Positions 1 through 8,472 of a DNA stretch of 64,000 bases are shown here, piece after piece. This stretch comes from Actinophytocola sp044466355 (GTDB lineage Bacteria > Actinomycetota > Actinomycetes > Mycobacteriales > Pseudonocardiaceae), in the NCBI RefSeq assembly GCF_044466355.1, contig NZ_JBITMQ010000026.1:1-64000 (forward strand). Reading direction: 5' to 3'. The notes below the pieces were generated by a model that saw only the letters and a program-made list of their open reading frames with translations, searched no databases and had not been told where the DNA came from. How positions within the stretch are numbered: the stretch's first letter is position 1; each line of letters begins with the position of its first letter. The position numbers and the translations under genes are program-made.

Positions 1-20
1 CGTCATGTTGTGATCCAGCG

Positions 21-49
21 CGGGGCCGGACCGTCGTGGTCCGGCCCCG
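21..49 (+). terminator. Hairpin terminator at the left edge
   Basis: A perfect 12-bp stem (arm GGGGCCGGACC plus one outer C-G pair) encloses a 5-nt loop. No T-run follows, as is usual for actinomycete hairpin terminators. It probably ends a plus-strand gene lying left of the window; it could also act on the minus strand. Confidence 0.7.
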
Positions 50-108
50 TCAGTCCTTGTGGAACGGTCAGCGTCAAGCCGCCCTTCGTCCCGGCCGCGG
101 CTGGACAT

Positions 109-303
109 TCAGGACGTCAGCCAGCGTTGTCGCTCCATGACCCTCGAACCTGGATCGATCTCGGTCGGCCCGTGGCGATGACCGAACGGCTTGACCTTGT
201 GGGAGAACTGGTAGTTCGCGGGCTCCGGGCACTCGCTGAGGTCCCAGCTCGCCTCGAACTGTGTCGGGATCTCGATGCCGTCGCGGAACAGGTGTGCCTC
301 GAC
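109..303 (-). pseudogene. C-terminal fragment of an unrecognised protein
   Basis: The last ~64 codons before a TGA at 109-111 read like a genuine protein tail (pieces HLFRDGIEIPTQFEASW, SECPEPANYQFSHKVK, GHRHGPTEIDPGSRV). The codons further upstream in the same frame give Arg/His-rich sequence with no protein character, so the 5' part has probably been lost. I do not recognise the family. It lies among other debris. Confidence 0.35.
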
Positions 304-445
304 GGCTCTCTCCTGTCTGTGAGCCGTCACCGAGGACCTGCGACGGCACGCGCACAGCTCGACCGGCCTGGCAGCTTCCTGCACCGGGCCACCCCGCTGT
401 ACGCGACGGCGATGCGCGCGCTGGTGACCATGCCGCGGCTCTGCG

Positions 446-590
446 GTGGGGGACCTGGACGCACGCCGGGCGCCCACGGTGTCGCGGGCCTACGGGTTCC
501 GCATCCTCGCCGCCGAGGCCGACCGGCGGGCCGGCAACGTCGACCGGGCGTTGCGCCAGCTGACCGAGGGCCTCGCTACCGGGCGCACGA
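446..590 (+). pseudogene. Remnant of a TPR-type regulator
   Basis: About 35 codons in the middle of this stretch read as amphipathic helices (SRAYGFRILAAEADRRAG, NVDRALRQLTEGLATG), like a repeat from the helical region of LAL/SARP-type regulators. There is no plausible start or stop and the frame is lost on both sides. It may be debris from a relative of the LAL regulator at 8.5-11.4 kb. Identification is weak. Confidence 0.25.
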
Positions 591-603
591 GCAGTGACTT
601 CGG

Positions 604-663
604 TTGGCGACGCGGTGTCGCCGACGGTTCGTGGGGCCACCGTCAGCGACACCGCGTCACCGA
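604..663. repeat. Long imperfect inverted repeat (large hairpin)
   Basis: Arms 609-628 and 639-658 pair over 20 positions with one mismatch. The outer 13 bp (GACGCGGTGTCGC) are perfect, and pairing continues weakly outward to about 604 and 663. It lies ~180 bp beyond the stop codon of the minus-strand protease operon. It could be that operon's terminator or the relic of a small mobile repeat. No gene is supported between 600 and 837. Confidence 0.6.
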
Positions 664-837
664 GTTCGTCGCGCCAGTGGGGAGTCCACCAATGTCGGTG
701 GGTTTGTCGGTGGATCCAGGTTTCGGCTGGCAAGGCGCCGATCCTCCCTCGTACTGGGTGTACTTGGGTGGATCGGCAACGCCGCCAGCGGGAAGCTGGG
801 CCACCGAGAAACCCGGCGAACGTTGGCGGACACCCCA

Positions 838-3342
838 CTAGCTCACCGGGCTGCAGGTGCGGTCGCCGACGAACACGTCGTCGACCGCCCACCAGCCCGA
901 CCACTGGCCCTCGTAGTGGAACCGCAGTCGCACGTCGGCCTTCCCGACGGCGGTCGGCAGGGGCACTGCCTGCTGACTCGGCCCCTCCACGCTGGGGAAG
1001 CCGTCCCGCCGCCACACCGTCGACCAGGTCCGGCCGCCGTCGACGCTCAGCTCGACCGTCGCCTCCGAGTTCACCGCGGCCTTCAGTTCGGTGCCGAACT
1101 CGACGGCCGCGTTCTTCCGCCCGGTCAGGTCCAGCGCAGGCGACGTCAGGTACGTGTCCTGCACGTGATGCTGACCGAGGTGGTCCGAGTCGACGATCGC
1201 GAACCTGCCGCTCCCGCCGGTCTCGTTCGTCCGCTCGCCCGGGTCGTCGAACACCCAGCCGCGCCGGGAGTCGTAGCCCGGGTAGCCCGGATCGACGTTG
1301 CTGACCTGCCACTTCGCGTTCCGGTCGAAACGCTGCCACGTTCCGTCCCTGGTGACCGCGTAGCCCGGCGCGGTGCAGACGAACGACACGACCAGCTCGA
1401 CGTCCCGCACCAGCCCCTCCGCGCCCACCGTGATCGAGGCCTCGTACGGCTCGTAGCCGGGAGGCGTGGCGGCGACCCGCATCGTGTAGGTGGCGTCGGG
1501 CACCACCGGGAAGCGGTACGCGCCGGTCTCCGGGTCACTGACCGCCGTGGCCTCGAAGCCCGACTCGTGGGTGACCACGACCTCCGCCCGCAGCGGGCTG
1601 CCAAGCCCGGAGCCGTCCAGCACCACACCGGACACCTCGACCCGTTCGGTCGGTTCCAGGGTCACGTCGTGGCGGAAGGTCGTGTCGCGCGCGACCGTCA
1701 CCGTCCGCCGGTCGTCGACGTACCCGAACGGGCCGGTCACCGTCATGTCGTAGGACCCGGCCACCAACTGGAACTCGAAGCTCCCGTCGGCGCGGGTGCG
1801 GGCCGACCGGGAGACCGGGCCCTGGGCGCTCACCTGAACACCGGCGAGCGGCTGCCCGTTTCCGTCGGCGACGACACCCTCCATCCGGGACGTGCCCGTC
1901 GCACCGGCGGCGACGAGCGCGAGGGCGTCCAGGCGACCTTGGCCGTAGACGTTGTTGTAGTCCTCGTCGCCGCCGCACTGGTCGTCGAAGGTGTTGATCG
2001 CCGTGATGTCGAGCAGCAGGCGAGTGCCCGCGATGTCGCCGACCATTTCCGGGTAGGCCGACCACAGCAGAGCCACCGCACCTGCCACGTGTGGTGTCGC
2101 CATCGAGGTGCCGGAGATGGCGTTGTAGGTCCCGCCCGGCCAGCTCGATCGGATGTTGGCTCCCGGCGCGGAGATGTTCGGCTTGATCGTGCCGTCCTGT
2201 CCGGTGCCCCGGGACGAGAAGGTCGCGATCTTGTTGTTCACGTCGTAGGCGCCGACCGAGTACGTCGCGGTCCGGCTGCCCGGGCTGCCGCTGGTGCGGC
2301 AGGACGGCCCGTTGTTGCCGTTGGCGAAGACCCCGAAGATGCCCGCGTCGGCCCACGCCTGGACGACCTCGGGCATGAACGGGGCGTCGGTCGGTGACGT
2401 GCTACCCCACGAGTTGTTGATGACGTGCGGTCGTTTGGCGGGGTCGGCCGTGTCCGGCGCGTCGGTCAGGTCGCGTGGGGCGAGGAACCACTGGCCCGAG
2501 GCGACGATGGCGGCGTCGTCCGGGCAGCAGCCGTTGGCCTCGATCCACCGCGCGCCCGGCGCCACCCCCACCTGGTTGCCTGCGCCGTCGTCGCCGACCA
2601 TCGTGCCCGTGGTGTGGGTGCCGTGCCCGTTCTCGTCACACGGCGCGTCGCCGTCGCAGGCACCGGCGGCGTCGTACCAGTTGTAGTTGTGGTCGAACGT
2701 GCCGTCGCCGTTGTTGCCGCGGTACCGGCCGACCAGCGCCGGGTGGTCGTACTGGGTGCCGGTGTCGATGCTCGCGACGGTGATCCCCTCGCCGGTGACG
2801 CCGTACTGGGACCACACGTCGTCGGCGTTGATGTTCGCGACGCCCCACTCGACGGCGTTCACCTCGGCCTGTGCCGTGCCGGCGATCGGCTTGGGCACCT
2901 GGTAGGTCCGGGTGGGGATCAGCTGGCGTACCGCGGAGTTCGCCGCGAGCTCCTCGGCGAGGTCGGCCGTGCCGTTCTCGATCCTGATCGCGTTCACGAT
3001 CCAGTACGGCTGGTAGTCCACGCCCCGCTCGTCCAGTTCCGCTCGAACGGACGCCTGGGACCGCTCGGCCGTTTCGGTCAGCGTGTTGTAGACGTGCCAG
3101 CCGCGCTCGGACCAGTCCTCGATGTCCCGCGCCGCCGACGTGTCGGCCCGCTCGTCGAACCGGACCCAGAAGTCCTGGGGCTCCTGCTGGTAGAGGCTCG
3201 TCGCAAGTCCTGGCGCGATCTTGTCCGCGCCAGGACGAGGCTCCGGTGCCGGTGCCGCCGCTGCCCAGGCCGGCGCGACGACTCCCGCCAGCAACCCGGC
3301 GACCGCCAGCATCGTCACTCGAGACCGTGTGCGTACGGTCAT
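838..3342 (-). CDS. Secreted subtilisin-family (S8) serine protease
   Basis: An 834-aa exported endopeptidase. The triad is visible: Asp193 (VASIDTGTQYDH), His240 (ENGHGTHTTG) and Ser413 (SGTSMATPHVAG); Asn343 in FANGNNG is the likely oxyanion residue. Order of parts: signal peptide (~1-30, ending AWAAAA), I9-like prosegment (~40-150), catalytic domain (~165-480), two carboxypeptidase-regulatory-like beta repeats (~486-650, beginning MEGVVADGNGQPLAG), then a C-terminal jelly-roll (~660-834). The ATG at 3342 is preceded by GGGAGGAAG at good spacing; the open frame upstream is Arg/His-rich and lies inside the previous gene. TGA of that gene and this ATG share one base (TGATG), so translation is coupled. 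It is the last gene of a four-gene secreted operon and the only one with an intact protease active site. Confidence 0.93.
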   Translation of the reverse strand: MTVRTRSRVTMLAVAGLLAGVVAPAWAAAAPAPEPRPGADKIAPGLATSLYQQEPQDFWVRFDERADTSAARDIEDWSERGWHVYNTLTETAERSQASVRAELDERGVDYQPYWIVNAIRIENGTADLAEELAANSAVRQLIPTRTYQVPKPIAGTAQAEVNAVEWGVANINADDVWSQYGVTGEGITVASIDTGTQYDHPALVGRYRGNNGDGTFDHNYNWYDAAGACDGDAPCDENGHGTHTTGTMVGDDGAGNQVGVAPGARWIEANGCCPDDAAIVASGQWFLAPRDLTDAPDTADPAKRPHVINNSWGSTSPTDAPFMPEVVQAWADAGIFGVFANGNNGPSCRTSGSPGSRTATYSVGAYDVNNKIATFSSRGTGQDGTIKPNISAPGANIRSSWPGGTYNAISGTSMATPHVAGAVALLWSAYPEMVGDIAGTRLLLDITAINTFDDQCGGDEDYNNVYGQGRLDALALVAAGATGTSRMEGVVADGNGQPLAGVQVSAQGPVSRSARTRADGSFEFQLVAGSYDMTVTGPFGYVDDRRTVTVARDTTFRHDVTLEPTERVEVSGVVLDGSGLGSPLRAEVVVTHESGFEATAVSDPETGAYRFPVVPDATYTMRVAATPPGYEPYEASITVGAEGLVRDVELVVSFVCTAPGYAVTRDGTWQRFDRNAKWQVSNVDPGYPGYDSRRGWVFDDPGERTNETGGSGRFAIVDSDHLGQHHVQDTYLTSPALDLTGRKNAAVEFGTELKAAVNSEATVELSVDGGRTWSTVWRRDGFPSVEGPSQQAVPLPTAVGKADVRLRFHYEGQWSGWWAVDDVFVGDRTCSPVS

Positions 3343-4571
3343 CACTTCCTCCCGCAGCTCAAGTGGGCGACCTGGGGGGTCGCGGTGACCGGGATCATCG
3401 TGCCGCCGGTGCCCTCGAGGCGGGCGACGGCGCCGCTCACCCAGATGTCGTTCGGGCCGGTGCCTGCGATGTCGGTGGCGTAGTACCGGTGCCCGTACAG
3501 CTTGGGGCCAGGCCATTCCGCGCTCTGCCAGCCCGTGCCGTCCCAGTGCAGCAGCGTGCTCGGCGCACCGTCGCCGTGGGTCGCGACCACCCAGGCGTCG
3601 TGCTCGGACGTCGCGTACACGCCGACCACGTTGACCCGGTCACCGATGTCCGGATCCGGCAGCTCCTGCCAGCCGGACCCGTCGTGGCGCAGGATCAGCG
3701 GTTGGCCGAAGACGCTCTCCGCCGCTCCTTGCAGTCCGACCGCCCAGACGTGACCGTCGTCGGTCACGCTCACCGAGCTCAGCTTCGCGGGTCGCCGATC
3801 TGCCGGAACCTCCGGTGTGGAGACAGTGGTCCAGGCCGAGCCGTCGTAGCGCATCACGAGCGGTCTCGAGTCGGTCCAGCCACCGGTCTCCGGGCTGACC
3901 TGGCCGACCGCCCAGACGTCGGTTGGGGACACCGCGGTCACGTCGAGCAACTGTGTTCCCCTGGCGGTCGCCTCAGGATGGTCGGCGACCGTCCACCTGG
4001 TGCCGTCCCAGTGCTCGATCAGACCCAGCGGCAGGCCCTGCGGGTCGGTCCGATGGCCGACCGCCCACGCATCGTCGGGTGCCAGCGACGTCACCGACAT
4101 GAGCTGGAGCACCCCGCCGGTGACCGGGTCGTCCGGTACGGCCGTCGGCGTCAGCGTCCACCGGCCGTCCTGCCAGTGGGCCGCGGTGTCGATGCCCGCG
4201 TCGGCCCGCGGCGGAAGGTCGAGCAGCAGCCAGCCCTCCTCCGGCGACGCGTACGACGAGGACCGTACGTTGTCGACGGACCGTCTCAGGCCCGGCGACG
4301 GGGTGGACGTCTCGGTGATGGAGCGCCCGTTCCACGTCATCGACCACGAGGTCGTCCCGTTGACGCTGCCGCTGATCCGGACGTCCTTCCCGGAGATGGC
4401 GCTCACCGTCCGTGCCTCGACGAGACCGGTGGTCTGTTCGGGTGTCGGCACCAGCTGCCACTGGGCGGTGCACGGTCTGCCCTGCGGCGCCGCCGGTGCC
4501 GACATCGCGCTGGTGAGTGGGACGACCAGCGCCCCGATCGCCAGCGCTGACACGAAGGTCCTGGTACGCAT
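3342..4571 (-). CDS. Secreted beta-propeller-like repeat protein
   Basis: A 409-aa protein with a signal peptide (MRTRTFVSALAIGALVVP, cleavage near SAPAAPQG). The mature part repeats a pattern of the form D-x-W-A-V-G ... L-I-x-H-W-D-G-x-x-W at least five times (DAWAVGHRTDPQG, DVWAVGQVSPETGG, HVWAVGLQGAAES, DAWVVATHGDG, DIWVSGAVARLEG). This is typical of actinomycete exported propeller-like proteins of unknown function. No catalytic motif is seen. Start chosen at ATG 4571, at the signal peptide; upstream frame content is Arg-rich. It sits 8 bp after the pseudo-sedolisin gene and overlaps the protease gene by 1 bp, so it probably works with the operon's other exported proteins, for example as a binding partner (inference). 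Confidence 0.85.
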   Translation of the reverse strand: MRTRTFVSALAIGALVVPLTSAMSAPAAPQGRPCTAQWQLVPTPEQTTGLVEARTVSAISGKDVRISGSVNGTTSWSMTWNGRSITETSTPSPGLRRSVDNVRSSSYASPEEGWLLLDLPPRADAGIDTAAHWQDGRWTLTPTAVPDDPVTGGVLQLMSVTSLAPDDAWAVGHRTDPQGLPLGLIEHWDGTRWTVADHPEATARGTQLLDVTAVSPTDVWAVGQVSPETGGWTDSRPLVMRYDGSAWTTVSTPEVPADRRPAKLSSVSVTDDGHVWAVGLQGAAESVFGQPLILRHDGSGWQELPDPDIGDRVNVVGVYATSEHDAWVVATHGDGAPSTLLHWDGTGWQSAEWPGPKLYGHRYYATDIAGTGPNDIWVSGAVARLEGTGGTMIPVTATPQVAHLSCGRK

Positions 4572-4579
4572 GAGTCCTC

Positions 4580-5770
4580 CTAGAACGCGCCGATGCCGAG
4601 GGGAGTGCCGTGGCCCGTGGGTCCGTCGTAGCCACGGACGGCCGTGCACAGGTAGCTGCCGCCGCACTGGCCGTTCGCGCCGGTGGTGACGTCGTTGAGC
4701 TGCCGGTGTTGGCGGGCCAGCCGCCGGGCGGGGTCGGCTTGGTCGGTGTTGCCGGCCAGGGCGTAGACCCCGCCGATCAGCGCAGCGGCGAGTGGTGTGC
4801 CGCTGACGGCGAGCCAGCCGGGGTAGCCGTAGGTGTCGTACACCGCCACTGGTGTGTCGATGTCCGCGACCGCGGCGACGTCGGCGACCGTGCGCTTGTC
4901 GCCGCAGAGTCCCCGCTCCTGGGTGGCCGGGCGGGGCACGTACACCGAACAGCCGGATCCGGTGTTCGGCATGGCCGTCTCACCCCAGCCGCGGGCGTTG
5001 GTGTCGCGGTAGAGGGACGTGCCGCCGACCGCGACAACAGTGCCGTAGGCGGCGGGAACAAGTTGTGTCCCGGTGTTGCCGAAGCCGAACCCCGAGTCGC
5101 CCGCAGGCGCGGTGATCACGGTGCCCGGGTGGTCGTAGTGCCCGGCATCCGCCAGCTGACCGGGGTACTCCCGTGCGCCGAACACGGTCACGATCACGTT
5201 GGCGCCCTGGATGGCGGCCTGATCGACGGCCGCGTTGAGGTCGGCGAGATCACTGCTGTCCGCGCCGACCAGCAGCAGCCGGCAGTTGGGACAGGCCGCC
5301 GACGCGACCTGCAGCCCGGCGTTGATGTTCAGGCCCCACCCCGTGTGGCCGGGTGGCGGCTCGCTGCCACCGCGCTGGTTCACCCGCCTCAGGCACGGGA
5401 AGTCGGCCGTACACGGCGCGAGGTCGTTGGCCGCACGGTAGGTCGCGAGGTCGGCTTCGGCGTTCGGGTTGTCGTACGGGGACACGACGGCGATCGTCTG
5501 CCGCGCACCAAGACGCTCCGATGGCAGCTGGTAGGCGTCCTGGAGATCGGCGGCGGTGTATGGGCGCAGGTCCGCGGCCGCCTGCGCGGCAAGGTCCAGC
5601 GGCGTGCCGTCGGTGCCGGCGGCGACCGCCAGCAGGTCGACAGCCTGTGGTGTCACGGTGACATCCGAGACTGGCCGAGTCGGCTGGGCTTGCGCCGAGC
5701 CGACCACCGCGAGGACCGCCATGGCCGCCGCGGCCGCGCCGACTCGCCTACCCGTGCAGCGCGTACGCAT
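4580..5770 (-). CDS. Secreted sedolisin-like (S53/S8 fold) protein lacking catalytic residues
   Basis: A 396-aa exported homologue of actinomycete sedolisin-type proteins. Signal peptide ~1-28 (AAAAAMAVLAVVGSAQAQ). Fold markers are present: PYTAADLQDAYQLP, ASAACPNCRLLLVGA, TAPAGDSGFGFGN, YGTVVAVGGTSLYRD. However, where active enzymes have a Glu...Asp pair before the CP-C strand the sequence reads GWGLNINAGLQVAS, and the nucleophile motif SGTS reads SGTPLAAALIGG (Ser to Pro). The GDSG loop survives. Thus it has the fold but should not cleave peptides. Start at ATG 5770 overlaps the preceding gene by 23 bp. It may be a binding or regulatory subunit for the active protease downstream (inference). 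Confidence 0.85.
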   Translation of the reverse strand: MRTRCTGRRVGAAAAAMAVLAVVGSAQAQPTRPVSDVTVTPQAVDLLAVAAGTDGTPLDLAAQAAADLRPYTAADLQDAYQLPSERLGARQTIAVVSPYDNPNAEADLATYRAANDLAPCTADFPCLRRVNQRGGSEPPPGHTGWGLNINAGLQVASAACPNCRLLLVGADSSDLADLNAAVDQAAIQGANVIVTVFGAREYPGQLADAGHYDHPGTVITAPAGDSGFGFGNTGTQLVPAAYGTVVAVGGTSLYRDTNARGWGETAMPNTGSGCSVYVPRPATQERGLCGDKRTVADVAAVADIDTPVAVYDTYGYPGWLAVSGTPLAAALIGGVYALAGNTDQADPARRLARQHRQLNDVTTGANGQCGGSYLCTAVRGYDGPTGHGTPLGIGAF

Positions 5771-8294
5771 GGATGAGCTCCTGTTCGACAGAGTTTCCGG
5801 CCGCGTCCCCGGCGTGCACCCGCAGCGAGACGAATCCACTCGTCTCGCCGAGCGGCGGGTGCTGGATGGGCAAGGCGAAGGTGCCGTCGTCCCGGCTCGT
5901 CGCCGGCCGCGGATCGGTCCAGGTCGCGCCGTCGTCGAAGGACACCGCCACCGTCGCCGACACCCCGGTGGGTGCCGGGGCGGCCTGCTGGCCACTGACC
6001 CGGAACGCCACCTCGAACGGCGACGCGGCCGGGGCGGTCAGCCCGTAGGTCAGGTCGAGGTCGTAGTTCAGGAACAGCAACGGAAGCAGGGAGCAGTCGC
6101 GGCTGGTGTCCGGTCCGCAGTACATGTCCGGCGGCAGGTCGACCGCCGGGTCGTCCGGTCCGGAGCGGAAGCCCCACCGGGTGGTGGTGGAGATGGCCGG
6201 GTCACGGTGCTCGGTCGTGGTCCAGTCCAGCCGGTAGGTCGCGGCCTCCGCCAGCAGTGGCAGGGTGAGGCCGTTGGGGGTCACCTGGTCGGGGCCCACT
6301 CCCCGCGGCGGCGTCCTGAACGCCAGTTTGTCGTTGCGGTAGAAGGAAACCGCTGACGTTCGGCCGTAGATCATGTCCCCGTGGTGACTCGGATCGGAGT
6401 CGGCGAAGGGCATGACGTAGACCATGCCGTTGGTGTCCTGCCGACAGGCCGTGCACACCGTCGCCCTGGGGTCGAGCACCGGGACGTCCCCGGCCGTGCC
6501 GGCGAGGTCGATGGTGGTGTCGTTGGTGTGGAGGTACGGCGCGAACGGGGACGGGACCAGCGGACCCCTGAGCCACTCCGTGACGAGCTGCTCACCGGGC
6601 CTGATGGTCCGGCGCGGCCCGTAGACGACGATGTGCTGGGGTTGCGGGGTGCCCACCTCCTCACGGGCGACGTACTCCTGCCAGAGCGTGAGGCCGGGGT
6701 CGCTGGTGTACCAGTAGTCGACGTGCTCACCTGGGGGCAGGACCGGCGGTTCGACGCCGAGGGTGTTGACGCTCCACGGGAGATACAGCTCGACGACGTG
6801 GTTGGGCACGGGTGTCGCGGCGTACACCGTGGTCCGGACAGTCGTCAGGTCGGACTCGCCGATCGAGTTCGTCAGGGAGTCCGGGATGCGGCCCTCGGTC
6901 GGGAAGGCCAGCTTGTAGGACGGCCGAGCCGGTGCGGCGGTGTCGGTCGGATCCTGGGAGAACTGGGCCAGGGCGGCGAAGTCGAACGTGCCCTTGGTAA
7001 CCGGTTGGGTGGGGGTGGCGTACAGGACGCCGTTGTCGTTGATGTCCGTGCCCGGGAACGACCACATGCGCATGAAGATCATCGAGAGCAGGCCGCCGAA
7101 GCTCGCCTGTACCCGACGGTCATCGCCCCGCTCGCCGGTTCGAGTGAAGGTCAACATGTCCTGCCGGTACTCCGGCGTCTCGAGCGGTGCCTCCAGCGTC
7201 GTCTCGAACGGCACCGCCTTCCGGGCGTCGAGGTCGACGGTGGTGTCCGAGTCGACGACCACCTCCGGTTCGGCGACGAAGGTGGACGGCACGCTGTAGT
7301 CACCGACCGGTCCGTCCACCACGGTGGTGGTGATGCTGTAGGTGCCCTCCGCGACGCTGAAGGTCCGGGGAAAGCCCTCGCCGATGATGAAGAAGCCGAG
7401 CTCGACACCGTTCGGGCTCAGCCGCCCGTCGTCGACGTTCTGCACGAACCCGATGGCGTGGCCCGGATCGCCGGTCCTGGTGACCGGGTTCAGCGTGAGC
7501 GGGTGGAAGGCCGGTCCGGATTCCGAGGCGGAGGATGACGGAAGCATCGCCGGCGCGGGCGGCAGCTTCGCAGAACCTGACTGGGCCAGTTCGATGCGGG
7601 CGATGCCGTCCAACTGTCCGACGGGCGTGCCGGACCGCCCGGACTCGGCCTCCTGCCAGCGTTTCGCGAGCAACTCGCCGAGCTGGAGCGCCTGCCCCTT
7701 GACGATCCCGGCGCTCGCCTTACCGTTGGCCGGTGCGGTGGTGGTCACGCCGGGTAGCGCGGTGGCCCCGCCACCCCGGTAGGTGATCGACACCGGCAGG
7801 GTCTCGCTGTGCTCGTCGTCGAGCCCCGCACGGGCCAGGTAACTCACGTTGAACAGCCGGATGTCCAGGGTGGACAGATAAGGGATGGCGACGGTGGGCA
7901 CGACGTAGGTGTCGCCGCCGGCCTGGAGCTGGATGAACGCCGCCTGCTCCGGAGTCTTTCCGTCGCCGGGGCGGGTGGGCAGGATCGTCACGCCGGGCGG
8001 GCGGCCCGTCGTCGCATCGAGGCGTATCCGGTGACCCGTCACCATGGTCAACGTCGACCTGGTGGTCGTCACCTGCTCGGTCGTGGTCTCGGCGGTCGCC
8101 TGCGTGCCGGCCGGTGTGGCCGTGACCGGTGCCGCGGCGGCCGGGCCGGAGCTCGCCGAGGTGTCCCGCGTGCTCAGCGGCTCCGAACTGGACACCGCGA
8201 CGACGGCACCGGGAAGTGCTGACGCACTCACCGTCAGCACGCTGACGGCGGCTACCAACCGCGCGGTGAACCCGCGCAGCCTAAACCGGCTCAT
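5748..8294 (-). CDS. Large secreted protein: S8-protease flanking regions without the protease domain
   Basis: About 848 aa, signal peptide SRFRLRGFTARLVAAVSV to ALPGAVVA. Residues ~70-170 (TRSTLTMVTGHRIRLD, YVVPTVAIPYLSTLDIRLF, NVSYLARAGLDD) match the N-terminal segment of large Streptomyces S8 proteases, and the later part (VAEGTYSITTTVVDG, VDSDTTVDLDARKAVPF) matches their C-terminal region. The S8 catalytic block that normally lies between (D-T-G, HGTH, GTSM) is absent: LDGIARIELAQSG runs almost directly into the C-terminal part. A jelly-roll-like tail ends with PFEVAFRVSGQQ. Start: a GGAG motif precedes ATGs at 8303, 8300 and 8294; the last has the best spacing. First gene of the operon. 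Function unknown. Confidence 0.82.
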   Translation of the reverse strand: MSRFRLRGFTARLVAAVSVLTVSASALPGAVVAVSSSEPLSTRDTSASSGPAAAAPVTATPAGTQATAETTTEQVTTTRSTLTMVTGHRIRLDATTGRPPGVTILPTRPGDGKTPEQAAFIQLQAGGDTYVVPTVAIPYLSTLDIRLFNVSYLARAGLDDEHSETLPVSITYRGGGATALPGVTTTAPANGKASAGIVKGQALQLGELLAKRWQEAESGRSGTPVGQLDGIARIELAQSGSAKLPPAPAMLPSSSASESGPAFHPLTLNPVTRTGDPGHAIGFVQNVDDGRLSPNGVELGFFIIGEGFPRTFSVAEGTYSITTTVVDGPVGDYSVPSTFVAEPEVVVDSDTTVDLDARKAVPFETTLEAPLETPEYRQDMLTFTRTGERGDDRRVQASFGGLLSMIFMRMWSFPGTDINDNGVLYATPTQPVTKGTFDFAALAQFSQDPTDTAAPARPSYKLAFPTEGRIPDSLTNSIGESDLTTVRTTVYAATPVPNHVVELYLPWSVNTLGVEPPVLPPGEHVDYWYTSDPGLTLWQEYVAREEVGTPQPQHIVVYGPRRTIRPGEQLVTEWLRGPLVPSPFAPYLHTNDTTIDLAGTAGDVPVLDPRATVCTACRQDTNGMVYVMPFADSDPSHHGDMIYGRTSAVSFYRNDKLAFRTPPRGVGPDQVTPNGLTLPLLAEAATYRLDWTTTEHRDPAISTTTRWGFRSGPDDPAVDLPPDMYCGPDTSRDCSLLPLLFLNYDLDLTYGLTAPAASPFEVAFRVSGQQAAPAPTGVSATVAVSFDDGATWTDPRPATSRDDGTFALPIQHPPLGETSGFVSLRVHAGDAAGNSVEQELIHAYALHG

Positions 8295-8472
8295 ATTCAT
8301 CATCTCCACTGTCGGACTCGCGCTCCTGGTCGTCGTCGACCTCTGCCGCCTTCGCGGCGTGCTCGAACTCCTTCGGTGTCTGGGGATCTGACATCTGGGA
8401 ATCGTCGGCCGCGCACGGTGGTCCCCGCGACGGGACAGATGTCCCAAAGTCGCGAGTGGAGGGTGCCTAGCG
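8295..8472 (-). promoter_or_regulatory. Intergenic region likely holding the secreted-operon promoter
   Basis: 178 bp between the LAL regulator stop and the first gene of the secreted operon. No clear -10/-35 pair or terminator hairpin was recognised. An in-frame stretch upstream of the ATG cluster is not convincing coding sequence. Confidence 0.3.

Noticed and set aside
604..2397. A long plus-strand open frame opposite the S8 protease
   Set aside because: Antisense shadow; the minus strand has a full catalytic triad and a ribosome binding site.
8295..8472. A 48-codon N-terminal extension of the large secreted protein
   Set aside because: The extension is Arg-rich without bias, and the Shine-Dalgarno and signal peptide both point to the ATG cluster at 8294-8303.
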